23,032 bases of DNA from G963674665 sp964609625. Its GTDB lineage: Bacteria; Desulfobacterota; Desulfovibrionia; Desulfovibrionales; Desulfovibrionaceae. A model generated the notes under the pieces. It was given only the letters and a program-made list of their open reading frames with translations, was not told the DNA's origin and searched no databases. The translations under genes and the position numbers were made by a program. The stretch is taken from NCBI GenBank assembly GCA_964609625.1, contig CAZSRS010000051.1, positions 1 through 23,032 of the forward strand, written 5' to 3'. Shown one piece after another: positions 13,603 to 22,402 of this stretch (positions are counted from its first letter, which is position 1; each line of letters starts with the position of its first letter).

Positions 13603-16047
13603 CTATGCCGTCTGATCCCGCAGTCGCACCGTGAGTTCCCGAAGTTGCGTGGAGAGCATATTCAACCTGCCGATGGCTTCCTCGGCCAAGCCCATTCCCT
13701 GGGCCGTGATTTCCGAGATATCGTTTATCTCGGACATGGTCCCCTCCATGCGGGCCGTGGTTCCCGACTGCTGTTGGCTGGCAGCGGCTATTCCCGCCAC
13801 CTGGCTGGAGGTGGTCGTGACCAACCCGAGAATCCTGTGCAGGGCCTGACCGGAGCTTTCGGCCAATCCCGTTGCTTGGCGCACCGCCTCCTGGGCCTCG
13901 TCCATGCCCTGCCCGCTCTTGCGGGTTCCTTGCTGGATGGAGGATACGGCATCGCCGACTTCCCGGGTGGCGGTCATGGTTTTTTCGGCCAGCTTGCGCA
14001 CTTCATCCGCCACAACGGCGAAACCGCGTCCGGCCTCGCCTGCCCGGGCGGCCTCGATGGCGGCGTTGAGGGCCAGCAGGTTGGTCTGATCCGCTATGTC
14101 GTTGATCGTGGTGATGATCCGCCCTATTGCCGTGGCCTGGGAGGATAGTTCCTGCATGTCCCTGCGCAGACGTTCGGAGGTCTCCGCCACATGCTGGATG
14201 GCCTCCAGGGCGTTGCGCACGACCTCCGAACCTTCCTGGGCCATTCCTCGGGTCTGGTCGGCCTGTTGGGCAGCCTCGGACGCCCCCCTGGTCACTTCCT
14301 GGAACGAGGTGTTCATCTCCTCCATGGCCAGCGACGCTTCCCTGGTTTTGGCTCGTTGACTCTCCGCCCCACGGCTGGCAGTGGCCACCTGCTCGGTGAG
14401 ACCCGACAGGGCCTGCCCCACCGCCAGGACGATCTCTTCCACCTCGGCGGCTGCATGGCCTATGGCCTCTTTCTGGGCAAGGATTTTCGCTTCCTGCTCC
14501 CGGATGCGGGTCAGGTCGAAATAGAGAGTGAAAACCCCCAGATGCGCGCCCTCCAGGTCGAAAATCGGCGAGGCCACGACATTGAGCCGGAGACGGCGTC
14601 CTGAATCCGTGGTGTAGTCGAATTCCCCTTCAACGCGGGTGCGCTCCACATTGGCTTGATACGACCGCGTCTTGCGTGACGGATCATCAAAGAAAAAATC
14701 CCCCACCATGCGCCCGACGTAGTCCTCTCCCCTGCCTTTCTTGTCAAACAGCGAAACCAAGTCGTCATTCATATATGTGATTCTGTTGTCCGGATCCAGG
14801 ACAAGACAGGGGTAGGAAATTCCGTTGAGGATTCCTTGGGCGAAACCCAAGCGGATTTTCAGTTCCCGCACCATCTGCGAGACCTGGTCTGACAGCTCGC
14901 CAAGTTCGCCGCTAAAATCTCCGGACAGCGTCTGCGCCATGTCACCGGCTCCCACCTTGCGGGCAAAGTCCACCACGCGCCCTAAGGGCCTGATGACGCT
15001 CCGGCTGATGAACGCGACGAGGACAAGGGCGGCCAAGAGTGCCGTGCCCGTCGTGGCCAGGGCAATGACCCGCTTCAGTTCCTTGTCCGCGATGCGCACG
15101 TCGAGTAACAAATCCAGCTGATCCACCGACTTGAACCAAAGGTCAAAGGCCGACTTCCGTGCCGCGCGCCCAAGATCCAGGACATGGCCCATGTCCGCGG
15201 CCCCGCTACTGGCCAAGTCCTCCAGAGCAGCGAGAAAGGCACTGGTGGCGCGATCGTACGTGGCCATCGCGGGTGGAATCTCCTTGTGCAGCGAATCCAG
15301 AACCGTATAGAAGTTGGGATCCTCGTTCAACGCGGTCTGAAGACTGGCCATGACGCGTTCGTAATCCGCCTCGTGCAGCAAGGCCTTGTCCACCCGAATC
15401 CGGCCGCGTTCCTCCTCACCCAGAGTTCCGGATTCGCGCAGCGACTGGAGGAAGTCCAGCATCCGTCCCAGGCGGTCCATGGTCTGCGGCAGGGCCAGAA
15501 GGGTCACGTCCATCATGTAATAGCTGTCCAGATCCGGGTCCAGGATCAAGTTGGAGGTGTCGCCGGCATGGGTGACCATTTCCCGCACATCGGCCAGGAT
15601 GTCCGCGGCGCTTTGGCGTACGGCATCCATATTGTCCCGAGGAATGACCTCGAGCCCCTGTATCTTGCGTCTCAAGGTCTGGGGGCGCAGGTGCTCACGC
15701 TTACGCAGCGCCAACCCCTCGGCGGTGAACTGCAAATCCTGACCCACACGCGCATCCACCTCGTCCAAGCGGTTCAAGGCGGTGTCCAGCTCTTTTTTCA
15801 GGCCAGACAGGGCCTGGGCAGGGCTCCTTTCCCCCTCTGCCACGAGCACCCAATCCGAGACCAGGCGCAACAATTCAATCAAGGGGCGTTCATAGGCGTT
15901 TCCATAGGTCTCGAGTCTGGAAAAGCGTATGTCTCCGCTGACCTGGGCAACGTGAAACCACAAGAGCACGGCGATGGGCAACGAGAAGGCCGCGCTGGCC
16001 AAGGCCAGCTTGTGGCCGACGCGCAGACTGCGAGATAGAGGACGCAT
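13603..16047 (-). CDS. Methyl-accepting chemotaxis protein with large periplasmic domain and PAS
   Basis: This transmembrane chemoreceptor of 814 residues starts at 16047 with GGAG upstream; an in-frame ATG at 16092 has poorer support. TM1 is at about 12-35. A long helical periplasmic sensor domain contains the DPDLDSYYMMDV pattern found in several helical-bundle sensor domains. TM2 lies at about 325-350 (ATTGTALLAALVLVAFISRS), followed by a HAMP domain (VIRPLGRVVDFARKVGAGDM), a PAS domain at about 405-525 (YPCLVLDPDNRITYMNDD) and the signalling hairpin with IADQTNLLALNAAIEAARAG and GRGFAVVADEVRKLAEKT. It would signal through CheA/CheW to bias swimming. It ends RLRDQTA without a CheR-tethering pentapeptide. 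The ligand is unknown; the PAS could sense redox or a small cytoplasmic ligand. Confidence 0.95.
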   Translation of the reverse strand: MRPLSRSLRVGHKLALASAAFSLPIAVLLWFHVAQVSGDIRFSRLETYGNAYERPLIELLRLVSDWVLVAEGERSPAQALSGLKKELDTALNRLDEVDARVGQDLQFTAEGLALRKREHLRPQTLRRKIQGLEVIPRDNMDAVRQSAADILADVREMVTHAGDTSNLILDPDLDSYYMMDVTLLALPQTMDRLGRMLDFLQSLRESGTLGEEERGRIRVDKALLHEADYERVMASLQTALNEDPNFYTVLDSLHKEIPPAMATYDRATSAFLAALEDLASSGAADMGHVLDLGRAARKSAFDLWFKSVDQLDLLLDVRIADKELKRVIALATTGTALLAALVLVAFISRSVIRPLGRVVDFARKVGAGDMAQTLSGDFSGELGELSDQVSQMVRELKIRLGFAQGILNGISYPCLVLDPDNRITYMNDDLVSLFDKKGRGEDYVGRMVGDFFFDDPSRKTRSYQANVERTRVEGEFDYTTDSGRRLRLNVVASPIFDLEGAHLGVFTLYFDLTRIREQEAKILAQKEAIGHAAAEVEEIVLAVGQALSGLTEQVATASRGAESQRAKTREASLAMEEMNTSFQEVTRGASEAAQQADQTRGMAQEGSEVVRNALEAIQHVAETSERLRRDMQELSSQATAIGRIITTINDIADQTNLLALNAAIEAARAGEAGRGFAVVADEVRKLAEKTMTATREVGDAVSSIQQGTRKSGQGMDEAQEAVRQATGLAESSGQALHRILGLVTTTSSQVAGIAAASQQQSGTTARMEGTMSEINDISEITAQGMGLAEEAIGRLNMLSTQLRELTVRLRDQTA

Positions 16048-16447
16048 GGGCAAACTCCAAATGGCAATTTTTACAAAAAAAAGTATTATCAATGAAGTTT
16101 CATTACGGTTGTGTAAAAATATGCTAATTCAAAAAAAGCGCAAGAGGGTCCACCTCTATCAGTGAAGCCGCATCACCCCTTGTACAGAACCTGGCGCACA
16201 TTCCGAGCTGCCCCGGCTCCCTGCGGCGTTACCCCTGGACAGCGCACATGGCTTCATGGTGGTATCGATCAAGAACACCAAGACCAGTGACCTTTGCCAC
16301 TCTTCCGTGTAAGCTTCTGTCGGCAGCGATGGGCCGGACGCCTGCAATACGTGGTTGGCCCGGAGGAGGCGCCCCTCGAAAGGGCTTCCCTCACTGCGAG
16401 ACGCATTCCAGGTGGACCGGTCATCCTTGTGCCGCGAGGAGCCCTTC
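16048..16447. other. Divergent intergenic region between the chemoreceptor and the DUF294 sensor
   Basis: The side next to the chemoreceptor (16065-16140) is strongly AT-rich and should carry its promoter. It contains the perfect inverted repeat AATGAA-GT-TTCATT (16091-16104), a possible operator. The rest is GC-rich with no believable gene; a plus-strand frame entering the sensor gene from 16355 has no ribosome-binding site. No certain promoter boxes were assigned for the plus-strand gene. Confidence 0.4.
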
Positions 16448-19354
16448 GTGCAGATCCGCAAGTCCTTTTTCTCCGAAATACTGCTGCCAAGCCTGCTGGT
16501 GTTGCTCCTGCTCGCGGGCACGGTCTTTTTCGTCATCCTGCCCTTTGTGGAGCAGTCCCTCATGGACCGGAAAAAGGAGTTGATCAGGGAGCAGGTGGCC
16601 ACTGCCTTCAGTGTCCTGGAGCATCTGTACCGCCTGGAAGAGGCTGGGGAGATGTCCCAAGAGGAGGCCAGGAGCGAAGCACTGGAACGTCTGCGGCACC
16701 TGCGTTACGGTATCGATAATAAGGATTACTTCTGGGTCACGGACATGCGGCCGGGGATGCTCATGCACCCCTGGCGCCCCGATCTGGAGGGACAGGACCT
16801 AACGGACTTCCGGGACGCGACGGGTAAACCCCTCTTCGTCGACATCCTGCACCGCGTCCAGGTCGAGGGCAGCGGCTTTGCCGACTACATGTGGCAGTGG
16901 AAGGACGACCCGCACAAGATCGAGCCCAAGCTCTCATTCGTGCGCCACTTCGCGCCGTGGGACTGGATCGTGGGCACCGGTGTCTACGTGGAGGATGTGC
17001 ATCAGGAAATTCGGCGCATCACCCGGCGCATGGTCTGGGTGCTCAGCGGCTTCACCATGCTCATCGGTGTCATTCTCGCCTACTTGACCCAGCGCAGCCT
17101 GCAGATCGAGCGGGAGCGCTTCAGCCACGAACAGAGCCTCAAGGAATCGCGGGAGCGCTACAAGGCCTTGCTGGAGTCCACCTCTGAGGGCGTGCTCCTG
17201 GTCAGCAACGGCCGCCCCGTGTATGCCAACCGCACCCTGTTCCAAATGCTGGGCTATACCGAGGCAGAACTCGCCGACCTCGATCTCACCCAGCTCTTTG
17301 TCGATACCAAGAGCGAAGCAAACGTGGGGTATCGGTTCTTCATGGACATGCTCGCCGGACGCGAGCACCCGCCCCAGTTTGAGGCCGTGCTGCGGCGCAA
17401 GGACGGCCGTGACCTCGACGCGGTGCTCTTGTGCTCCCCCATGACCATCGGGGAGCACGCCGGCGTCTCGGTGATCATCCGGGACATCTCGGCCCAGAAA
17501 ACCATTGCGGAGCGCTTTGCGCAATCCTTGAGTTCCTTCCAGTTTCTGGCCGAGAACATCAACGTGGGCGTGCTACGCCTTTCCACAGGTCGTGGAGGAC
17601 GTGTGGTGGAGTCAAACAGCGTGGCCCGGGAAATCCTGGGATACAACGAGGAGTCCGCGCTCAACGGCCAGAACGTACAGGAGTTGTTTCCCCGGCGGCA
17701 GGGAGCCGAGGACCTGCTTGGGCATATCCTCGCCGCTGGTGCGGTCAAGGGGCACAATGTGGCCTACACCACCCCGCGGGGCGAGGACAAGACCATCGCC
17801 ATTTCCGCCGTGGCGGTCCGGAACGAAAAGGGCTTAGCCCCCTATATTAACATGGTGGTGGAGGATGTGACCGGCCGAATTTTGGCCGATCAGGCCCAAT
17901 CCCACCTCATCGCCGAGTTGCAGACCGCGTTGCAGTTCCTGAATCTTCCGGTGGGGCGCTTGGCCGCCCCCTTGTCTACCATCGAGGCCACCGCCGACGT
18001 CCGCCAGAGCGCCACCCGCATGGTGGAGTCCGGGTCCTGCCTGCTGGCGGTAACCGATCAGCAGGGGCGGATCAGCGGCACCGTCACCGAGCGGGACCTG
18101 TTGGAGCGGGTCCTGACCGACGTGACGTCGCTGCAACTGCCCGTGACCACGGTCATGTCCGAACAGAGCATTTCCCTGCCCGAGTCCGCCATGGTCTTCG
18201 AGGCCACGTTGCTCATGGGGGAGCACGACATCGAGCAACTGGTGGTCACGGACGCCGCGGGCAAGCCCTTCGGCTGCGTGGGGGCCGCGGAGCTGCTGCA
18301 AAACCAGCGTTACTCCCTGGCCTATCTCATGCATTCGGTCCAGCGTGCCCAAAGCCCGGAGCAGGTCATCCAGGTCGGCCCTCTGCTGCAAACCCTGATC
18401 CTGGCCCTGGTGGATGCGGATACCGATCCCCGGACCACCACGCGCATCCTGGTCACCGTGTCCGAGGCCATCACCCAGCAGTTCATCCGCTTGGCCATCG
18501 AACGGTTGGGCCTACCCCCGGCCCGCTTCGAATTTCTGTCCATGGGCAGTCAGGGGCGCTTCGAGCAGACCATCAAGACCGACCAGGACAATGCCATTGT
18601 TTTCGAGGATGTGGAGCCGGAACGCACGGAGGCCGTCCGTGCCTACTTTCTGCAATTGGGGCAGCTGGTCTGCGACTGGCTGCACACCGCCGGCTACCAG
18701 TACTGCGAAGGGGACGTCATGGCTAAAAACCCCAAGTGGTGTCTGCCCCTGGCTGGCTGGAAACGCCGGTTCGAGAACTGGATCAACGAGACCATTCCCC
18801 AGAACCTGCTGAACATCAAAATTTTTTTCGACTTCCGCAGAGTCTACGGCACGGACTGGATGGCCGAAGTGCTGCACGACTTCATCGAGCAGCTCCTCAA
18901 GGGGAATTCGCTGTTCTTTTACAATCTGGCGCAGAGCAGCCTGGAGTTCAAGCCACCCCTCGGCTTGTTCAAGTCCCTCCGCACCGAGCCCATCGGCGGT
19001 AGCGGCAAGGGGCTCAGCCTCAAGAAAGCCATGACGCCCATCGTGGATTTCGCTCGCCTCTATGCCCTGCGTTACAATATCCGCGCCACCAATACCCTGG
19101 AACGACTGCGGCTGCTGCGCGAGGTCGGTGCCCTTGGCGAGGAAGCACGGCGGGAGCTGGAGAGCGCCTATGCCCAGCTCATGCGCATCCGGCTGCAGGC
19201 ACAGGTCTTGTCCCTGCGCAAGACGGGACAGCCAGAGAACACGATGGACACCAAGGACTGTACCCAGTTGCAGATGGTGCTGCTTCGGGAGGTCTTTACC
19301 CAGATCGCCTCGTATCAGAAAAAGATCGGCATGGACTTCATGGGCTCGGTCTGA
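16448..19354 (+). CDS. Membrane sensor with Cache, two PAS, paired CBS and DUF294 nucleotidyltransferase domains
   Basis: This protein has 968 residues, starting at a GTG at 16448 with GAGGAG placed 6 nt upstream. Order: TM1 at about 9-31; single Cache-type periplasmic domain at about 35-195 (YFWVTDMRPGMLMHPWRPDL, APWDWIVGTGVYVEDV); TM2 at about 200-220; PAS1 at about 240-360 (LLESTSEGVLLVSNGRPVYA); PAS2 at about 365-485; paired CBS at about 497-617; a DUF294/GlnD-like nucleotidyltransferase at about 695-800 with MGSQGRFEQTIKTDQDNAIV, holding the GS and D-x-D catalytic pattern; then the DUF294 C-terminal domain (about 807-964). Shorter CBS-DUF294 proteins commonly neighbour ActP-like symporters and are thought to regulate them. 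Here the enzyme is fused to a small-molecule sensor, facing the symporter operon tail to tail. Substrate and product are unknown. Confidence 0.9.
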   Translation: MQIRKSFFSEILLPSLLVLLLLAGTVFFVILPFVEQSLMDRKKELIREQVATAFSVLEHLYRLEEAGEMSQEEARSEALERLRHLRYGIDNKDYFWVTDMRPGMLMHPWRPDLEGQDLTDFRDATGKPLFVDILHRVQVEGSGFADYMWQWKDDPHKIEPKLSFVRHFAPWDWIVGTGVYVEDVHQEIRRITRRMVWVLSGFTMLIGVILAYLTQRSLQIERERFSHEQSLKESRERYKALLESTSEGVLLVSNGRPVYANRTLFQMLGYTEAELADLDLTQLFVDTKSEANVGYRFFMDMLAGREHPPQFEAVLRRKDGRDLDAVLLCSPMTIGEHAGVSVIIRDISAQKTIAERFAQSLSSFQFLAENINVGVLRLSTGRGGRVVESNSVAREILGYNEESALNGQNVQELFPRRQGAEDLLGHILAAGAVKGHNVAYTTPRGEDKTIAISAVAVRNEKGLAPYINMVVEDVTGRILADQAQSHLIAELQTALQFLNLPVGRLAAPLSTIEATADVRQSATRMVESGSCLLAVTDQQGRISGTVTERDLLERVLTDVTSLQLPVTTVMSEQSISLPESAMVFEATLLMGEHDIEQLVVTDAAGKPFGCVGAAELLQNQRYSLAYLMHSVQRAQSPEQVIQVGPLLQTLILALVDADTDPRTTTRILVTVSEAITQQFIRLAIERLGLPPARFEFLSMGSQGRFEQTIKTDQDNAIVFEDVEPERTEAVRAYFLQLGQLVCDWLHTAGYQYCEGDVMAKNPKWCLPLAGWKRRFENWINETIPQNLLNIKIFFDFRRVYGTDWMAEVLHDFIEQLLKGNSLFFYNLAQSSLEFKPPLGLFKSLRTEPIGGSGKGLSLKKAMTPIVDFARLYALRYNIRATNTLERLRLLREVGALGEEARRELESAYAQLMRIRLQAQVLSLRKTGQPENTMDTKDCTQLQMVLLREVFTQIASYQKKIGMDFMGSV

Positions 19355-19402
19355 AGAGGCTGCGCGGCGAGTAGTTGCAAGGACACCCCATGCGTGTGGG
19401 TA

Positions 19403-19428
19403 AGGCACGCCACAGTGCCTGCGCTTTT
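19403..19428 (+). terminator. Possible terminator after the DUF294 sensor
   Basis: AGGCAC (19403-19408) and GTGCCT (19415-19420) form a 6-bp stem with a 6-nt loop, followed by GCGCTTTT. The T-run is short and offset, so termination would be modest. Confidence 0.4.
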
Positions 19429-19496
19429 CGAACCCTGTCACCGGGTTGTAACACGCTGTTTTACAAACCAACGTTGATGGCAAGCCAGGGACAGAC

Positions 19497-20117
19497 TCAC
19501 ACCTTGCGCCGCCGCGCCCCCAATAGAAGCCTAACGAGCCCGGCCACTCCCAAGGCCAGAAGGAGGGCACCGCCCCAGAACTTGGGGGTGCCACCCTCGC
19601 TGAAGAAAATCACATCCTCATCCACCCGCACCCCCACTTCCTGGGCCAGCTTCATGAGGTTTCGGCGGTTGCTCTGGGCCCTGGCTCCCGAACTCACCAA
19701 TCCCGTGCGCGGGGTGCGGCTGTGGAAGATATTCCGGTGCTCCTCCAGGTAGGCGGCGCGGGCAGCGTCGTCTTCCAGCACAAAATGGTAGACCTTGAAA
19801 TGGTGGATCAACTCCGGGTCGCGGGTTTCGAGCAGCAGCCGCAACGCTCCCACGGTCCGGGCGCCCTGTGCCGGCGGCTCCGACAATACCGGAACCAGCA
19901 AGGCCTCGACCTCCAGGCCGCCGGAGGTGGAAATGGCCTCTCGCAGGTCGAGAACGCCCCCCTCGATACGGAGCCAGTCCGCCGGAAGAGGTCCCTGGTG
20001 CAGCTGCCCCACATCGATGGTAACAGGGGCGGGATTGCGCAGGTAAAACAGCAGATCTGCCGCCCCAAGCCAGACCAGCATCAGGCAAACAACCACAAGG
20101 GTGTAGCGAAACTTCAT
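19497..20117 (-). CDS. Small membrane protein with a helix at each end, unknown function
   Basis: This protein of 206 residues starts at 20117, with AGGAT 8 nt upstream. An N-terminal hydrophobic segment (VVVCLMLVWLGAADLLFYL) and a C-terminal one (FWGGALLLALGVAGLVRLLL, then basic ARRRKV) flank about 150 soluble residues, which would be periplasmic if both helices span. The middle part includes RIEGGVLDLREAI and a later RAAYLEEHRNIFH. No catalytic motif or known domain is recognised. It is the last gene of the symporter operon, 74 bp after the symporter stop with a strong hairpin between, so it is probably expressed at a different level. A role as accessory or quality-control subunit of the transporter is a guess from context. 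Confidence 0.75.
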   Translation of the reverse strand: MKFRYTLVVVCLMLVWLGAADLLFYLRNPAPVTIDVGQLHQGPLPADWLRIEGGVLDLREAISTSGGLEVEALLVPVLSEPPAQGARTVGALRLLLETRDPELIHHFKVYHFVLEDDAARAAYLEEHRNIFHSRTPRTGLVSSGARAQSNRRNLMKLAQEVGVRVDEDVIFFSEGGTPKFWGGALLLALGVAGLVRLLLGARRRKV

Positions 20118-20146
20118 GGGCAGTGATCCTCGATTCCCTGGGGCAA

Positions 20147-20169
20147 GGGGCCACACCGGCCGTGGCCCC
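20147..20169 (-). promoter_or_regulatory. Intercistronic hairpin between the symporter and the small membrane protein
   Basis: GGGGCCAC and GTGGCCCC form a perfect 8-bp GC-rich stem around a 7-nt loop. No T-run follows on the minus strand (TTGCCCC), so it is more likely an mRNA-stabilising or attenuating hairpin than a full terminator. Confidence 0.5.
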
Positions 20170-20191
20170 AGTGTCCAGGCGGTCGAATCTG

Positions 20192-22126
20192 TCAGGCCAT
20201 GGCCTGTGCCACCTCGCGCTCGGCCTTGGTCAGCAGGGAGACCACGACCAGGGCCAGGAAGCTCAACGGGATGGAGATGATACCCGGGTTGTTCAGCATG
20301 TGCGGCGCCTCGGACGGCAACATGCCGTAGCGGATGTACATGTCCGGTGAGGTGAGGATGATACCCAGGGAGGCCACGATCCCGGTGAAGATGGAGGCGG
20401 CGATGCCCTGACGAGTGGTTCGCTTCCAAAACAGGAGCATCAGGATGGCTGGCAGGTTGGCCGAGGCTGCCACGGAAAACGCCCATCCCACCAGGAACGA
20501 GACGTTCATGCCCTGGAAGATGATGCCCAGGTAGATGGCCACCAAGCCCACCGCCACCGAGGCCAGCTTGCCCGCCAGCACTTTCTTGGCATCGGTCATG
20601 TGCATGCCCAGGAAGTTGTCCATGAGGTCGTGGGCCACGGCCCCGGCCGCGGCGACGATCAGTCCGGATACAGTGCCGAGTACCGTGGCGAAGGCCAGCG
20701 ACGAGATGACGGCAAAGAGGAACACCCCGAATGACAGGGCCACCAAGGGCGCGGACATGTTGTCGTCCAAAAGGTTGACCACCCCGTTGGTCATGGCCCC
20801 CAGCCCCATGTACATGGTGAGAATGTAGAAGAAGCCGATGGCGGCTATGGCCACGATGGTGGATTTACGGGCCGCGGCCTGGCTGGGCACCGTGTAGTAG
20901 CGGATCAGGATGTGCGGCAGGGACGCGGTGCCGCAGAACAGGGCCAGCATCAGGGAGACGAAATTCATTTTCTCCGTGGCGGTGGCGTTGTCCACCTTGA
21001 ACTTCAAGCCAGGACGCAGCACCTTGCTGCCGGGAGTGGGCTTCTGGAAGTAGATCACCACAGTATCCTCGCCGTCCTTCAGGTACTTCTTGCCCCACAG
21101 GGTGATGGTGCTGTCCTTGATGGCCGCCAGATAGCCCCAGGGTCCGATACTTCCGGACTGGGCCACTGTCTCGCCGTCAACCACCAGTTCCTGAACGTGC
21201 CCCACGGGGTAGAACAGTCCCTCCTCTTGGGGAGCGCCGTTGTAGAGCACACTCCCATCCGCCATGGTCATGACGAACTGCGTTTCTTCGAGGGTGTAGC
21301 CGCCCTGTGCTTCGATCATACGCCAGATGGAGATGCGGCCGTCCTTGGTCAGCTTGACGAAGCCTTCCTTGCCGTACGCGTTTTCCGCCCAGTCCGCCGG
21401 AGCTGCATAGGCAGGGTCGTTGAGGAGCAAAGCGCCGCTCGGGTCCACTGTGGCCGTCATCGTTGCGAAGTCGTGATAGTTTTTCCGACCCCCGGCGTCC
21501 GGCGTGGTGCTCAGACCACGCCCCAGGATGCCGATCGTGAGCACCAGCGAGCACACCAGCAGCAAACCACCCTTCAGGAACTGCACGTAGGTGGTGGACG
21601 TCATACCGGCGGTGGCCACGATGAGCGTCACCACGATGCCCACGATGCAGACCCCGGCCCAATGGGGCAGACCCAACAGCGGCGTCACCAGCACCCCCGC
21701 CCCCACCATCTGCGGAATCAGATAAAAGAGGGATATGACCAACGTACTGATGGCAGCCATGAGTTGGATGGCCTTGGAATTGAACCGACTGTCCAAGGCG
21801 TCGGTGAAGGTGAACTTGCCCATGCGCTTGAGCGGTTCGGCCACCAGAAACAAGGCCACCACCCAGCCGGCCAGATAGCCGATGGAATAGAGAAAGCCGT
21901 CATACCCGGCCGTGGCGATCATGCCGCAGATGCCCAGGAACGATGCGGCGGAAAGATAATCCCCTGCAAAGGCGATCCCGTTCACCGACCAGTGGATCCT
22001 CCCGCCGGCGGCATAATACCCGGCCGAGGACGTGGAGCGGCGTGCCAAGTAAAACGACAAGCCCAGGACAAGCAAGACGAATAAAACGAACAGCGCAACG
22101 GCTAGGAATGAAGTGGTGTAGATCAT
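20192..22126 (-). CDS. Sodium:solute symporter, ActP-like (acetate/small carboxylate uptake)
   Basis: This 644-residue inner-membrane symporter of the SSS family has an ActP-like opening: FYLARRSTSSAGYYAAGGRI and WSVNGIAFAGDYLSAASFLG, then TFTDALDSRF. About residues 209-380 form a long hydrophilic insertion (start NYHDFATMTATVDPSG, end FKVDNATATEKMNF), after which the core resumes with FCGTASLPHILIRYYTVPS and later VAFSFLVGWAFSVAASANLP-like helices. Such an insertion is seen in one ActP-related branch, not in E. coli ActP. The gene starts 9 nt after the DUF485 gene, whose stop overlaps its AAGGA ribosome-binding site. Acetate, pyruvate or lactate are plausible substrates for a sulfate reducer; the sequence does not decide among them. 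Confidence 0.93.
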   Translation of the reverse strand: MIYTTSFLAVALFVLFVLLVLGLSFYLARRSTSSAGYYAAGGRIHWSVNGIAFAGDYLSAASFLGICGMIATAGYDGFLYSIGYLAGWVVALFLVAEPLKRMGKFTFTDALDSRFNSKAIQLMAAISTLVISLFYLIPQMVGAGVLVTPLLGLPHWAGVCIVGIVVTLIVATAGMTSTTYVQFLKGGLLLVCSLVLTIGILGRGLSTTPDAGGRKNYHDFATMTATVDPSGALLLNDPAYAAPADWAENAYGKEGFVKLTKDGRISIWRMIEAQGGYTLEETQFVMTMADGSVLYNGAPQEEGLFYPVGHVQELVVDGETVAQSGSIGPWGYLAAIKDSTITLWGKKYLKDGEDTVVIYFQKPTPGSKVLRPGLKFKVDNATATEKMNFVSLMLALFCGTASLPHILIRYYTVPSQAAARKSTIVAIAAIGFFYILTMYMGLGAMTNGVVNLLDDNMSAPLVALSFGVFLFAVISSLAFATVLGTVSGLIVAAAGAVAHDLMDNFLGMHMTDAKKVLAGKLASVAVGLVAIYLGIIFQGMNVSFLVGWAFSVAASANLPAILMLLFWKRTTRQGIAASIFTGIVASLGIILTSPDMYIRYGMLPSEAPHMLNNPGIISIPLSFLALVVVSLLTKAEREVAQAMA

Positions 22127-22135
22127 GGCGCATCC

Positions 22136-22402
22136 TTACATATTCATTTTGTTCTCTGCTCTGGTGCAGAGATGATTGTAGATGAGCGCCTGGACCATTG
22201 CCAAGACAATCAGGCCGAAGCCATAGACAACCGCGAGATTCACCCCAAGGACATCCAACTCCATTGTCTCAGGACTGTAGAGGTTTATGAAGACAAAGCC
22301 ACCATAAATCACTGTGTACACCAGGAACATGTAGATCCCGACTACGGACTTATACCCTGTAGCGAGATCCTTGCCGAGTTTTACTGCTGGACCGTGTCCC
22401 AT
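22136..22402 (-). CDS. DUF485-family small membrane subunit (YjcH-like), symporter partner
   Basis: This protein of 88 residues has two membrane helices: GIYMFLVYTVIYGGFVFINL and VNLAVVYGFGLIVLAMVQAL, ending LIYNHLCTRAENKMNM. This matches DUF485 proteins, which are encoded directly upstream of ActP-like symporters (yjcH-actP in E. coli). The exact function is not settled; it probably assists assembly or activity of the symporter. The start at 22402 has GGAGG about 8 nt upstream. It is the first gene of the minus-strand operon DUF485 / symporter / small membrane protein. Confidence 0.9.
   Translation of the reverse strand: MGHGPAVKLGKDLATGYKSVVGIYMFLVYTVIYGGFVFINLYSPETMELDVLGVNLAVVYGFGLIVLAMVQALIYNHLCTRAENKMNM

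Noticed and set aside
20117..20486. N-terminal extension of the 206-residue membrane protein to 20486
   Set aside because: It would overlap the symporter coding region out of frame; the start at 20117 has a ribosome-binding site and begins directly with a membrane anchor.
20912..22084. Plus-strand 390-codon frame opposite the symporter
   Set aside because: His/Gln-rich antisense shadow of the symporter.
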